Assembly (NCBI GenBank): GCA_046728115.1
Contig: JBKPDW010000049.1
Span: 1-64,000, forward strand
Direction: 5' to 3'
DNA length: 64,000 bases
DNA from: CAVSWN01 sp046728115
GTDB lineage: Bacteria; Acidobacteriota; Vicinamibacteria; Vicinamibacterales; CAVVIG01
Shown: positions 1-8,881 of the stretch, one piece after another
Numbering within the stretch: the stretch's first letter is position 1
Layout: each line of letters begins with the position of its first letter
Made by a program: the position numbers and the translations under genes
Notes under the pieces: model-generated
The model's input: only the letters and a program-made list of their open reading frames with translations
Told to the model about the DNA's origin: nothing
The model's database searches: none

Positions 1-881
1 GACAGGGCCAGCACTATGCGGATATCGACGCCGAGTACTGTCTTGCTGAGGGCGGCGGGGTGACGCGCATCACCGGCGAAGTGAAATACGCGACGGTGCA
101 GGCACTCGAGAAGGTTCCGCGCGGGATCGAGCTGGTGGCGCACGGTATTTCCGGTCACGGGTCGGTGCCGCTCAAGTCGAACGCCATCGTGCATCTGGCC
201 GGCGCCGTCGCGAAGATCGGCGACTGGCGGCCCGAGATCCGGTTCAATGAAACGACCGGCACGTACTTCCGGAAGCTCGCCGCGATATCGCCGCCGGAAG
301 TGGCCAAGGTGTACCGCGACGTGCTCTCGACCGATCCGAAGGTGCGCGCGGCAGCCGACGACTGGCTGTTCGAGAACGAACCCAGACACTCCTCGATGCT
401 GCGCACGTCCGTCTCGCCGAACATCTTCACGGGCGGCTATCGTTCCAATGTGATTCCGTCGGAAGCCAAGGCCACGCTCGACGTGCGGGCGCTGCCCGAC
501 GAGGATCCGGCGAAGTTCCTCGAACAGGTGAAGCGCGTGATCAACGATCCGGCCGTCGAGGTGCGATTCACCAATCAGAACGTTCGGCCCGCCGGTCCGG
601 AGGCGCGTCTCGACTCGGAAGCGTTCAAGGCCCTCGAAGCCGCCGCCACGCGAATCTACAACGCGCCGACGCTGCCGACCATGAGCACCGGCGCCACCGA
701 CATGGCGCAGCTGCGTTCGCGCGGCATGCAATGTTTCGGCATCGGTCCCGCCACCGACATGGAGGATGGTCCGAAAGGTTTCGGCGCCCACAGCGACCAG
801 GAGCGGCTGCTCGAGAGCGAGCTGCATCGCTTCGTCCGGTTCAACTGGGATGTCGTGACGAGTCTCGCGCGCGCCAGGTAA
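1..881 (+). CDS. M20 family metallopeptidase, 5' end missing
   Basis: The frame is open from base 3, so this is the C-terminal 292 residues of a longer protein. It reads as an M20 dipeptidase/carboxypeptidase: the fragment AEGGG near its start carries the catalytic-base Glu region, GISGHGSVP marks entry into the dimerisation domain, and the late STGATD and GFGAHSD motifs supply the final metal-binding His region. M20 enzymes hydrolyse peptide or acyl bonds with a two-metal centre. The signal peptide and first metal ligands would lie upstream of the window, so location cannot be judged. A GTG at 60 is internal, not the start, because homology continues upstream of it. Confidence 0.88.
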   Translation, partial: QGQHYADIDAEYCLAEGGGVTRITGEVKYATVQALEKVPRGIELVAHGISGHGSVPLKSNAIVHLAGAVAKIGDWRPEIRFNETTGTYFRKLAAISPPEVAKVYRDVLSTDPKVRAAADDWLFENEPRHSSMLRTSVSPNIFTGGYRSNVIPSEAKATLDVRALPDEDPAKFLEQVKRVINDPAVEVRFTNQNVRPAGPEARLDSEAFKALEAAATRIYNAPTLPTMSTGATDMAQLRSRGMQCFGIGPATDMEDGPKGFGAHSDQERLLESELHRFVRFNWDVVTSLARAR

Positions 882-960
882 CTCGCCACGACAGGGCAAA
901 GAAGACACGGATCCTTCCAGCCGTCAACGCCGGATCCCGCGCGCAGAGCGACTGCAGCGT

Positions 961-1488
961 TCACGCCGAGTCGCGTACAGTACCAACTCCTTCCAATGCC
1001 AGCAGGTATGCCTTGGCGGCGAGTCCCCCGGCGAACCCCGTGAGCTTGCCCGTGGAGCCGATGACCCGATGACAGGGCGCGACGATCGAAATTGGATTTC
1101 GGCCGTTCGCAGCGCCGACAGCCCGCATGGCGCGGGGATTCTCGATTTGCCGCGCGATCTGTCCGTAGGATCGCGTCTCCCCAAACGGGATCGTCAATAG
1201 TGCGTTCCACACCGTTCGCTGAAAGGGCGTTCCGGCGAAATCCAGCTTCAGGGCGAACTTCTTCCGGTGCCCACCGAAGTATTCCTCGAGCTGGCGCTCG
1301 GCCTCGACGAGCACTGCATGTCTGTCGTCCTTTGCCTCAACGTTCAACCGCACACGACGTGGGCGATCTGTTTCCCACAGGATTCCGGCAAGGCCTTCAT
1401 CGGTGGCAACCAGCTTGAGTCTCCCGATCGGAGAGTCCATCCATTTGTAGACGTAGCGCTTCTGTGTGGTGTGATTGACCTTGGCCAT
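961..1488 (-). CDS. ogt: Methylated-DNA--protein-cysteine methyltransferase
   Basis: A 175-residue suicide repair protein that moves an alkyl group from O6-alkylguanine to its own cysteine. The active-site motif PCHRV is present with Cys at about residue 139, preceded by the DNA-binding helix region (GETRSYGQIA) and followed by the GKLTGFAGG loop, all normal for Ogt/MGMT. I start at ATG 1488 because GGAG lies 6 bases upstream; an in-frame ATG at 1509 would add seven residues but lacks such a site. It is divergent from the Ada-AlkA gene; the shared 190-base gap holds a perfect inverted repeat, suggesting joint control in response to alkylation. The fused neighbour lacks this domain, so the two genes together rebuild a complete Ada function. 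Confidence 0.93.
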   Translation of the reverse strand: MAKVNHTTQKRYVYKWMDSPIGRLKLVATDEGLAGILWETDRPRRVRLNVEAKDDRHAVLVEAERQLEEYFGGHRKKFALKLDFAGTPFQRTVWNALLTIPFGETRSYGQIARQIENPRAMRAVGAANGRNPISIVAPCHRVIGSTGKLTGFAGGLAAKAYLLALEGVGTVRDSA

Positions 1489-1592
1489 TGCATGCTCCGT
1501 TGGCGTCAACCGGCGTTGGGCCGTCGTGCCATCTCAACCCGTCATCGACGCGATCTCCCTCGAGGATAGAAGGCGCACCCTGACCCGTGCTC

Positions 1593-1640
1593 GCCATTTT
1601 CGGACGTCGATGCAGAACAGGTATCATGTCCGAAAATGGC
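1593..1640. promoter_or_regulatory. Perfect 13-bp inverted repeat around the ada-alkA promoter
   Basis: Arms at 1593-1605 and 1628-1640 are exact reverse complements, separated by 22 bases. A good -10 (TATCAT, 1622-1627) lies between the arms, and a weak -35 (TTCGGA, 1599-1604) lies in the left arm at 17-base spacing. This is the geometry of an operator. The regulator is not shown; the adjacent Ada-AraC protein is the obvious candidate by location. Confidence 0.7.
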
Positions 1641-1674
1641 TAGTCTTGCGGACGCGGACCGATAAGATGCTCTC

Positions 1675-3156
1675 ATGGATCAGAACCGACGACGGCTGTA
1701 CAGGGCACTCGCCGCGCGCGACCGGCGGTTCGACGGTGTCTTTTTTGTCGGGGTGACGTCGACGGGCATCTACTGCCGACCGATCTGCCCGGTAAAGACG
1801 CCGAAGGAGGCCAACTGCCGTTTCTTCAATTCGGCCCAGGAAACCGAGCAGGCCGGCTTCCGTCCTTGCCTGCGGTGCAGGCCCGAACTTGCTCCCGGCA
1901 GCGCGCCGGTCGACGACTCGCAGCGCATCGCGCAGTTGATCGTTCAGCGCCTCGAGGAAGGCAAGCTCGACGAGCAAGCGGGGCTCGAAGACATCGCCGA
2001 CCAGTTCGAACTGAGCTCGCGCCAGATTCGCCGCATCGTTCGGAAAGAGCTTGGTGTGCCGCCAATCCAGCTGCTCCTGACGCGCCGCCTGCTTCTGGCC
2101 AAGCAGCTGCTGACCGAGACCGCACTGCCGGTGACCGAGATCGCCTTTGCCAGCGGCTTCTCGAGCTTGCGCCGATTCAACGACGCGTTCAGCACCCGCT
2201 ACCGAATGCCTCCCACGCGTCTGCGCAAGAAGGCAACCGAAGGCGCCGAGGCGATCGCTGACAGCACAACGTCAACCCTGCAGCTCGCCTATCGTCCTCC
2301 ATACGATTGGAAGGGCGTCCTCGCGTTTCTCGCCGCGCGCGCGCTCGGGGGCGTCGAATGGGTCACCGCCGAGTCCTACGCCCGTACCGTCAGCCTTGGA
2401 GATGCGAAAGGCTGGATTCGCGTAACACAATTGCAGAACACGCACGCGCTGATGCTCGAGTTCACGCACAGCTTGACGCCGGCACTGCCCGCGCTCCTGA
2501 GCCGGGTTCGTGCGCTGTTCGATTTGAACGCGCGGCCAGACCTGATTTCGAGACACCTGGCCAAGGACGCGCGTCTCGCCCCCGCAGTGAAAGCCAACCC
2601 TGGCATCCGCGTGCCTGGTGCCTTCAATGGATTCGAGGCGGGACTTCGAGCGATTCTCGGACAGCAGGTTACAGTGAAGGCCGCAACGACGATCGCCTCC
2701 TGCTTCGCAGAAGCATTTGGCGAGCCCATCGTGACGCCGTTTGCTGAACTGAATCGGCTGACGCCCGCGGCCGCGCGCGTGGCGGCGGCCAGCATCGACG
2801 ACATCGCCAGGCTTGGCATCGTCGCGGCCCGTGCGCGAAGCATCATCGCCCTCGCGCAGGTGCAGGGCTCCGGTGCCCTCTCCCTCGATGGCGGCGGTCA
2901 TCACAGTCCCGACGCCTCCATCAAACGCCTGGTCGCGCTGCCGGGAATCGGGCAGTGGACGGCGCAGTACATCGCCATGCGCGCCCTCCGGTGGCCCGAC
3001 GCGTTTCCGAAAGAGGATATCGCCGTGCGCAACAACCTGGGCGGCGTCACAGCCAGGGAGGCCGAAGAACTGTCGCAGATGTGGCGGCCGTGGCGGAGCT
3101 ACGCCGTGATGCACGTCTGGAGCATGTCGAAGCAGGTTCAGAAGCGCGCGAGTTGA
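1675..3156 (+). CDS. alkA: Ada-type regulator fused to AlkA DNA glycosylase
   Basis: A 493-residue fusion. Residues 1-80 are the Ada metal-binding methyl-acceptor domain with Cys34, Cys38, Cys65 and Cys68 in the expected spacing. About 85-190 is an AraC-type double helix-turn-helix (IADQFELSSRQIRRI, then EIAFASGFSSLRRFNDAF). About 200-300 resembles the AlkA N-terminal domain. About 310-490 is the HhH-GPD glycosylase fold with LPGIGQWTAQYIAMRAL and the catalytic Asp in FPKEDIAVRNN. It should sense methyl phosphotriesters, regulate transcription and excise 3-methyladenine-type lesions. The O6-methylguanine transferase domain of E. coli Ada is absent and is instead encoded divergently at 961-1488. 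The start is ATG 1675; no strong ribosome site is visible. Confidence 0.93.
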   Translation: MDQNRRRLYRALAARDRRFDGVFFVGVTSTGIYCRPICPVKTPKEANCRFFNSAQETEQAGFRPCLRCRPELAPGSAPVDDSQRIAQLIVQRLEEGKLDEQAGLEDIADQFELSSRQIRRIVRKELGVPPIQLLLTRRLLLAKQLLTETALPVTEIAFASGFSSLRRFNDAFSTRYRMPPTRLRKKATEGAEAIADSTTSTLQLAYRPPYDWKGVLAFLAARALGGVEWVTAESYARTVSLGDAKGWIRVTQLQNTHALMLEFTHSLTPALPALLSRVRALFDLNARPDLISRHLAKDARLAPAVKANPGIRVPGAFNGFEAGLRAILGQQVTVKAATTIASCFAEAFGEPIVTPFAELNRLTPAAARVAAASIDDIARLGIVAARARSIIALAQVQGSGALSLDGGGHHSPDASIKRLVALPGIGQWTAQYIAMRALRWPDAFPKEDIAVRNNLGGVTAREAEELSQMWRPWRSYAVMHVWSMSKQVQKRAS

Positions 3157-3200
3157 GGTGTTGCGCGCGGCCCTGTGATCGTTGCGCTGTGCTGCAGCGG

Positions 3201-4931
3201 TCACGGGCGAAGCGGGCATTGGGCGAGGCTGGGCGACGCTCCCCGCCGCTTCACGACTGCTGCGGACCCGAATCGCACGAGGACGTCGACGTTCTCGCGA
3301 ATGTCTTTTGGCAGGGCCTCGAAGCGATCCGTGATCGCATAGGGCAAGCCTCCCGGAAGAACCCAGCGCACCAGGGCCTTCTGCGGATCGAAGCTGTCGC
3401 TGTTCAGCGATCGTGCTGACGCGCGCGGATTTCCCAGCACGACCAGATGCAGCCAATACGCGCTGTCATCATCGGACATCAGGTAGTCGACGCACGCAGG
3501 CGGAACATGCTCGCGCGCCCAGCGGCCCGCGTCGTTGAGCGCGTCCGAGATCACGGGCGTTGCTCGTGGAGTTGCGAGAAAGGAGCGGCCGACTGGAATG
3601 AGCAGCGCAATTGGAAGGAGCCAACCGCACGCGTGAAAGGCTCGTGCTGCGCGCAACCTTTCAGTCACGCGCAGCAACAACACGCTCGACGCACAGGCGC
3701 CAGCGACCCCCAGCGGATACACCGCCAGATATACCATCTTCAGCGCGAGGTACGGCGCTGCGGCCGTTCGCGCCACGAACGCGAGCACCGCAGCCTGGAG
3801 TCCGATGGCGCCGAGCAGGATCGGCACGGTACGCGCTCGTGAGTCCATCGCTGCGACGACAGCGCCGGCGATGCCGATCGGCAGAAACAGCCAACCGAGA
3901 GTCGCCGGCGACGGTGTCAACACCGCGCCTGCCGTCCCGGCCATCGCGCTCGCGCCTCCGATCCGACCGAAGACGTAGACGGCGCCAATCAGAACGATCG
4001 GGACGGCTGCCAGGACGATCTGTTTCAGACGGTCCGACAGCGATCGTTCGCGATGCAGCAGGACCACTGCAATCAAGGTCACGATCGTCGGTCCTGTCCA
4101 GACAGGCCACGTCAGAAACGTCGCCAAGCCCGCGACAGCGAAGACGGCTGCCAGTCCGAGCGACGGTTGCTGATCCCAGCAAATCACCGCCAACCACATC
4201 GTGACGGCAAACAACTCGGACACGACTTGCGCGAGATAGGAATCGTGCATGAACGATCCAAGGAAGTACGCGCGCGGCACGAACAGCAGCAGGACGGCGA
4301 AGAGCGCGAGCGGCAGCCGGTGCGGACTATGCCATGGCTGGCACCGGAGCGCGATCAGGAAAATCACACCGACTTTCAAGGCCACCGAAAACGCGATCAT
4401 CGGGTAGACGGCGTGAAGTCCATCGCGGTGCATCCAGCTTCCAACGAGCACGGCCAGCACGTGCATGCCGGGCGTGTAGTCCACCATCTCGCCAAGGAAG
4501 GGTGCCTGCGCGGAATCGTGAACGAGATGCCGCGTGCGATCGATGTAGTCGACGAGCAGCAGATGGTGAGTGAGATCGGATCCCTCCCCGATCGGGAGCA
4601 GATGTGGCCAGGCGAGCCATAGCAGCCAGGTGAGCATTCCGATCACGATCGTGAGAAACATGATCAGGTCGGACCGCAACCCGCGCGGGTCGACGGACCC
4701 GTCCTGAGCGAGCATCCTTCGGCCGTCAGAGTCGACGGACCCGCTCTGAGCGAGCGCTCGGGCGCGCGAATCGAATGAGCTGCACAGCCAGGTTGCGGCG
4801 GCGAACGAGATGGCTGGAATCGCGTACGGATGCAGTGCGAGCCGGAACGTGTCGGCGACGTACGCGGCCAAAATCGCGATCGCCAGAAACGAAACGAGAA
4901 AGACCGCGATCGACTCTGCGCGCGTCACCAC
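3201..4931 (-). CDS. Polytopic membrane protein, possibly GT-C-like
   Basis: A 576-residue integral membrane protein with about twelve hydrophobic segments and a soluble C-terminal tail of roughly 110 residues. An acidic-histidine loop after the third segment (GEGSDLTHHLL) and a long extracytoplasmic tail resemble GT-C glycosyltransferases that use lipid-linked sugars, but I see no diagnostic motif and the function is unknown. Residues about 60-85 contain a duplicated LAQxGSVD peptide caused by a 25-bp direct repeat (4689-4713, 4731-4755), apparently a repeat element accommodated in frame between transmembrane segments. It is convergent with alkA, 44 bases away. Confidence 0.75.
   Translation of the reverse strand: MVTRAESIAVFLVSFLAIAILAAYVADTFRLALHPYAIPAISFAAATWLCSSFDSRARALAQSGSVDSDGRRMLAQDGSVDPRGLRSDLIMFLTIVIGMLTWLLWLAWPHLLPIGEGSDLTHHLLLVDYIDRTRHLVHDSAQAPFLGEMVDYTPGMHVLAVLVGSWMHRDGLHAVYPMIAFSVALKVGVIFLIALRCQPWHSPHRLPLALFAVLLLFVPRAYFLGSFMHDSYLAQVVSELFAVTMWLAVICWDQQPSLGLAAVFAVAGLATFLTWPVWTGPTIVTLIAVVLLHRERSLSDRLKQIVLAAVPIVLIGAVYVFGRIGGASAMAGTAGAVLTPSPATLGWLFLPIGIAGAVVAAMDSRARTVPILLGAIGLQAAVLAFVARTAAAPYLALKMVYLAVYPLGVAGACASSVLLLRVTERLRAARAFHACGWLLPIALLIPVGRSFLATPRATPVISDALNDAGRWAREHVPPACVDYLMSDDDSAYWLHLVVLGNPRASARSLNSDSFDPQKALVRWVLPGGLPYAITDRFEALPKDIRENVDVLVRFGSAAVVKRRGASPSLAQCPLRP
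4689..4755. repeat. 25-bp direct repeat inside a membrane-protein gene
   Basis: Copies at 4689-4713 and 4731-4755 differ at two positions and end in the word CTGAGCGAGC. They encode a duplicated LAQ-GSVD peptide. The CTGAGC core is shared with the repeat elements at 44659, 46748 and 48842. Confidence 0.6.
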
Positions 4932-4974
4932 GGCGTCAACAGTACCACCGCGTGATAGGATTTCGCGTTTGCGT

Positions 4975-5066
4975 AAATCTCCACCACAGAGGACACGGGG
5001 AACACGAGGGATCGATCTTCAAAATTCCTACCGCCGTGTCCTTGGTGCCCTCCGTGGCGGAGATTT
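4975..5066. repeat. Imperfect palindromic intergenic element
   Basis: The sequence begins AAATCTCC and ends GGAGATTT; the arms (4975-4998 and about 5031-5066) are imperfect reverse complements rich in CCACAGAGGACACGG-like words. It sits upstream of the DUF1801 gene, between it and the divergent membrane-protein gene. It resembles a REP-like hairpin element. Confidence 0.6.
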
Positions 5067-5116
5067 GTGCGCCATGGTCGCGGTTCTCACTCTGGTCGGG
5101 AAGCAAGGAGTCGCCG

Positions 5117-5713
5117 ATGGGAAAACGTGACCCTCGCGTTGACGCGTACATCACGAAGGCGGCCGACTTTGCCAGGCCGATCCTCGTACATATCCGCTCG
5201 GTGGTGCACGGCGCCTGCCCGGACGTTCAGGAGGAGATGAAGTGGAACGTACCGCATTTCATGTACAAGGGGATGCTGTGCGGTATGGCCTCGTTCAAGC
5301 AGCACGCAACCTTCGGATTCTGGAAGCACGACCTCGTGACCGGCTCGCCGCGCATTGAGGGGAGCATGGGATTCGGGCGGCTGACGAAGGTATCCGACCT
5401 GCCGCCGAAGGCGGTGCTCGCCGGATATGTCAAGAAGGCGATGGGGTTGAAGGACGCCGGCATCACGGTCGCGCCGGCGATGCGCCGCGCGCCGAAGCCG
5501 CCGGCGAAGGCGCCGGCTGACCTCGTTGCTGCTCTCAAAAAAAACAAGAAAGCGCGGGCCACCTACGATGCGTTCAGCCCGAGCGCCAAGCGTGAGTACG
5601 TCGAGTGGATTACCGGCGCAAAGGGCGCAGAGACGCGTGCTCGCCGGATCGAGACTGCCGTCGACTGGATGGCGGAAGGCAAGCAGCGGAACTGGAAGTA
5701 TATGAAAGGGTAG
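5117..5713 (+). CDS. YdeI/OmdA-family protein with DUF1801 domain
   Basis: A 198-residue cytosolic protein. Residues 1-120 match the DUF1801 fold (AYITKAADFARPILVHIRS, then EEMKWNVPHFMYKG and a FGFWKHDL segment); the C-terminal third carries the bacteriocin-protection YdeI/OmdA segment (FSPSAKREYVEWI, then RRIETAVDWMAEGK). The family is small and its biochemical role is not established. I start at ATG 5117 because AAGGAG at 5105-5110 lies 6 bases upstream; the frame is open further upstream without a better start. A second YdeI/OmdA protein lies at 8882-9445. Confidence 0.85.
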   Translation: MGKRDPRVDAYITKAADFARPILVHIRSVVHGACPDVQEEMKWNVPHFMYKGMLCGMASFKQHATFGFWKHDLVTGSPRIEGSMGFGRLTKVSDLPPKAVLAGYVKKAMGLKDAGITVAPAMRRAPKPPAKAPADLVAALKKNKKARATYDAFSPSAKREYVEWITGAKGAETRARRIETAVDWMAEGKQRNWKYMKG

Positions 5714-5740
5714 CCAAGTCGACGATTCCTTGCTGACGGC

Positions 5741-8239
5741 CTATTCGTATCGCAGCGCGCGCATCGGTTCTATCTGCGCGGCGCGGTGCGCCGGGATGAA
5801 GCCGGCGGCAAGCGCCACCAGCGTCAGCGCGACGGTTGCTCCTCCGAGCACCGTCGGATCGGAACCGCGCATCTGGAACAGCAGCGACTCTGCCAGTTTG
5901 GCCAATCCGATCGCTGCACCGAGGCCGACCGTGCCGCCGACAACCGTCATAATACCGACCTGACGCAGCACCATGCTTCGCACACGACCGGGCGCCGCGC
6001 CGAGCGCCATCCGCAGTCCGATCTCGCGGGTCCGCTGAGAAACCGTGTACGCGAGGACGCCGTACAGGCCGATCGCAGCCAGCAGCGTGGCCAGCGTGGC
6101 GAACGCCGCGGATAACACGCTGATGAAACGGTCGAGAAACACGTTCTCCCGTACCTGCTGCGGCATCGTACGCAGATCCTCAACGGGAAGGTTGGGATCG
6201 AGTCGCGCGACAACCTTCGGGATGTTCGTCAGGAACGCCTCCGGATCCCCGGCCGTCCTGACGTAGAAACTGATCGACCCGACGCGCGCCGTATCGCCCT
6301 GTCGGTACGGCCGAAAGAACAGCGGCGGCACGTCGCCTTTCACCTCGCTGTATTTCGCGTTCTGCACGAAACCGACGATTTCCGTATCGAGCTTGCCGCT
6401 GCGATTGCCGATGTGCTTTCCAACGACGTCTCGGCCGAGGTTGAACTTCTTCGCAAACACCTCGTTGACGATGGCCACTTTCGGTGTGTCCTTTGCGTCG
6501 GCGCGCGTGAACTCGCGGCCCGCGATGAGCGGGATGCCGAACGTGCGGAAATAATCGGTGCCGACCTCGTTGAAGCGGGAATTGGTGTCGGTGTCGGGTC
6601 CGGCCTGGAAACCTTCGACCGACACGTCATTGCCCCAGTTGTTGCCGGCAAGCAGCGCCACGAGCGAATCGGTGACGCCGGTCACGCCCGGAAGCGCGGC
6701 CAGTTCCTCTTCGAGACGACCGAAGAAGTCCGTCGTTCGTTGCGGCGTGTAGCCATTCAACGCCGGGGACACGCCGAACGTGATGACGTTGTCCACGGTC
6801 ACGCCGAGATTGACGCGCGCGACGTTGAAGAGACTTTTCGTGAAAAGGCCGGCCGAAATGAGCAGCGCCATGGACAGCGCAATCTGCACGACGGCCAGCG
6901 ACGTGCGGAACCGGGCGGCGGACCGGGCCCCGGACGGTTGGCCCGCCTGACCCTTGAGCGACGCGATCAGGTCGGGTCTCGTACTGTGCAGCGCAGGAAA
7001 CAGACCGAACAGCAAACCGGTACCGAGCGTGAGCGCGGCGGTGAACGCGAGCATGTTCGGATTGAGCTCTGTCCCGATCGTCTCCGCGGCCTCACGAGGC
7101 ACCAGCGACACGATCAGATCCAGCGTCCACCGGGCCACCAGCAGGCTGGCGACGCCGCCGAAGATCGCGAGGAGGCACGATTCGCCGAGCAGCTGCGCCA
7201 CGAGCTGGCGGCGGCTCGCGCCAATCGAGAGCCGGACAGCCATTTCGCTGGCGCGGGCCGCCGATCGCGCGAGCAGAAGGTTCGCGATGTTTGCGCACGC
7301 GATGAGCAGCACGAATCCCGTCACGCCGAGCAGCAGGTTCAGCGGCGCTTTCGCCTCTCGCATCACGCTGCTCTGCCCGTGCCGCCCAGGCTCGATCACG
7401 ATCGGCTTCGCACGAAACCGCGCCATCGTCTGCTCGCTCATCCCCTTCTGCAGCGGCGCCTCGAGGTCGTTGATGATGGCGTGATACTGCGGGTTCAGGG
7501 CGGCGTTCGCCTGCGCGATCGAGACACCCGGCGCGAGCCGCGCGAAGAGGTAGTTGCTGTAGCTGCGCCGATTGTCGAACTCCTTCCACCCGGGATTCAT
7601 TTCCGCGCGCATGGTAATCGGCACGTAGACGTGTGGCTTCGAGCCGATCGTCGTCCCCTCGAAGCCGCGCGGCGCGACGCCGACGATGGTCATCGTCTGG
7701 CCGTTGACGATCATCGATTGATTCAACGCGTTGGGATTCCCGCCGAACTGACGCTGCCAGTAGTCGTAGCTCAGCACGACGACGTGCGATTGTCCTGGAG
7801 CGGGATCGTCGCCCGGCCCGAGCAGACGGCCGAGCGCAGGAGCGACGCCCAGCACTGGAAAGTAGCTGCCCGAAACCATCATGCCCCTTCCGTTGACGGT
7901 CTGTTTGGCATACGCCAGGTTCGCACCGAAGATTCGATGCGCCGCGATTCCAGTGAAGACCGTCTGAATCTTCTCGAGATCGCGGAACATCGGATAGCTG
8001 AACACGGCGTCGCACTCGCCGGCGACGTTGCACGACTGCGATCCTGGCTTCGGGCCGGGCGCCCGCAGGTTGACCAGCGATCCCGGATCGTGGACCGGGA
8101 GCGACCTGAGGAGCATCCGATCGAAGATCGAGAAAATGGCTGCGTTCGCCCCGATCCCGAGCGCCAGCGATAGGATGGCGACCGCCGTGACGAAGGGGGT
8201 CTTGAAGAGGGTTCGAAAGGCGAACTTGAGGTTGAGCAT
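5741..8239 (-). CDS. ADOP-type duplicated FtsX permease (MacB-like)
   Basis: An 832-residue permease. A first transmembrane helix (about 15-40, LSLALGIGANAAIFS) leads into a MacB-type periplasmic domain; three helices follow at about 290-420, then a single helix at about 435-455 opens a second periplasmic domain, and three more helices end the protein at IEPMRALRYE. That duplicated layout is typical of the acidobacterial ADOP family. Unlike the copies at 17003 and 19834 it lacks the N-terminal prefix domain and has no adjacent padR. No ATPase gene is next to it. Substrate unknown; export of lipids, peptides or antibiotics is the usual inference. It is convergent with the DUF1801 gene. Confidence 0.9.
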   Translation of the reverse strand: MLNLKFAFRTLFKTPFVTAVAILSLALGIGANAAIFSIFDRMLLRSLPVHDPGSLVNLRAPGPKPGSQSCNVAGECDAVFSYPMFRDLEKIQTVFTGIAAHRIFGANLAYAKQTVNGRGMMVSGSYFPVLGVAPALGRLLGPGDDPAPGQSHVVVLSYDYWQRQFGGNPNALNQSMIVNGQTMTIVGVAPRGFEGTTIGSKPHVYVPITMRAEMNPGWKEFDNRRSYSNYLFARLAPGVSIAQANAALNPQYHAIINDLEAPLQKGMSEQTMARFRAKPIVIEPGRHGQSSVMREAKAPLNLLLGVTGFVLLIACANIANLLLARSAARASEMAVRLSIGASRRQLVAQLLGESCLLAIFGGVASLLVARWTLDLIVSLVPREAAETIGTELNPNMLAFTAALTLGTGLLFGLFPALHSTRPDLIASLKGQAGQPSGARSAARFRTSLAVVQIALSMALLISAGLFTKSLFNVARVNLGVTVDNVITFGVSPALNGYTPQRTTDFFGRLEEELAALPGVTGVTDSLVALLAGNNWGNDVSVEGFQAGPDTDTNSRFNEVGTDYFRTFGIPLIAGREFTRADAKDTPKVAIVNEVFAKKFNLGRDVVGKHIGNRSGKLDTEIVGFVQNAKYSEVKGDVPPLFFRPYRQGDTARVGSISFYVRTAGDPEAFLTNIPKVVARLDPNLPVEDLRTMPQQVRENVFLDRFISVLSAAFATLATLLAAIGLYGVLAYTVSQRTREIGLRMALGAAPGRVRSMVLRQVGIMTVVGGTVGLGAAIGLAKLAESLLFQMRGSDPTVLGGATVALTLVALAAGFIPAHRAAQIEPMRALRYE

Positions 8240-8383
8240 AATAGTCCACTCGATAGACGAAACCTGAACGCATTTGGTTTACTGAATTTGGTGTGCGGAC
8301 GGGTGACTTTGTAGTCGGAAGAATTTCATCCCACATGTCACATCTCAAACCGACCCATTCAGCAATTGAGTGACCGAGGTCGT

Positions 8384-8848
8384 ATGGCACGAGCGAAACG
8401 GCTTGCGAAGCATATCGAGCGCACGCTGACCGGGCCCATGTGGCACGGCCCGGCACTGGCGCAGGTACTGGAGGGCGTGACCCACGAGCAGGCAGCTCAG
8501 CGGCCGATTCCAAGCGCTCACAGCATCTGGGAGATCGTGCTGCACGTGGCGGCGTGGGCCGAGATCGCGCGCGCCAGGCTGCAGGGACAGCGCACGGGCG
8601 ATCCCACGACCGAAGAAGACTGGCCGCCGGTCGGCTCCATGCAGCTGGACGACTGGCGGCTCGCGATCGAGCGACTGGGCGTCAGTCACCGCCTGCTCGC
8701 GGAGGCCACGCGCGAGCTGAGCGACGAAGCACTGGAGGCAAACGTGCGAGGATTGGACTACTCGGTCGATGTGTTGCTCCACGGCGTGATCGAGCACGGG
8801 ACGTATCATGGCGGGCAAATCATGATGCTGCGGAAAGCGCTTGGATAG
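8384..8848 (+). CDS. DinB-family protein
   Basis: A 154-residue four-helix-bundle protein of the DinB/YfiT superfamily. The three metal-ligand histidines are visible: one in the SIWEIVLHVAAW helix and two in GVIEHGTYHGGQI near the C terminus. Members include thiol-dependent transferases and damage-inducible proteins; the reaction here is unknown. ATG 8384 has GAGG about 5 bases upstream; a TTG at 8366 is the alternative. First gene of a compact three-gene operon (DinB, YdeI, GNAT). Confidence 0.86.
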   Translation: MARAKRLAKHIERTLTGPMWHGPALAQVLEGVTHEQAAQRPIPSAHSIWEIVLHVAAWAEIARARLQGQRTGDPTTEEDWPPVGSMQLDDWRLAIERLGVSHRLLAEATRELSDEALEANVRGLDYSVDVLLHGVIEHGTYHGGQIMMLRKALG

Positions 8849-8881
8849 TTGCAGCGCGAGCCTCTCTGGCGAGCGGAACAG

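Noticed and set aside
6413..8173. A 586-codon plus-strand open frame over the ADOP permease
   Set aside because: Composition is Arg/His/Glu-rich shadow sequence; the minus strand encodes the permease family throughout.
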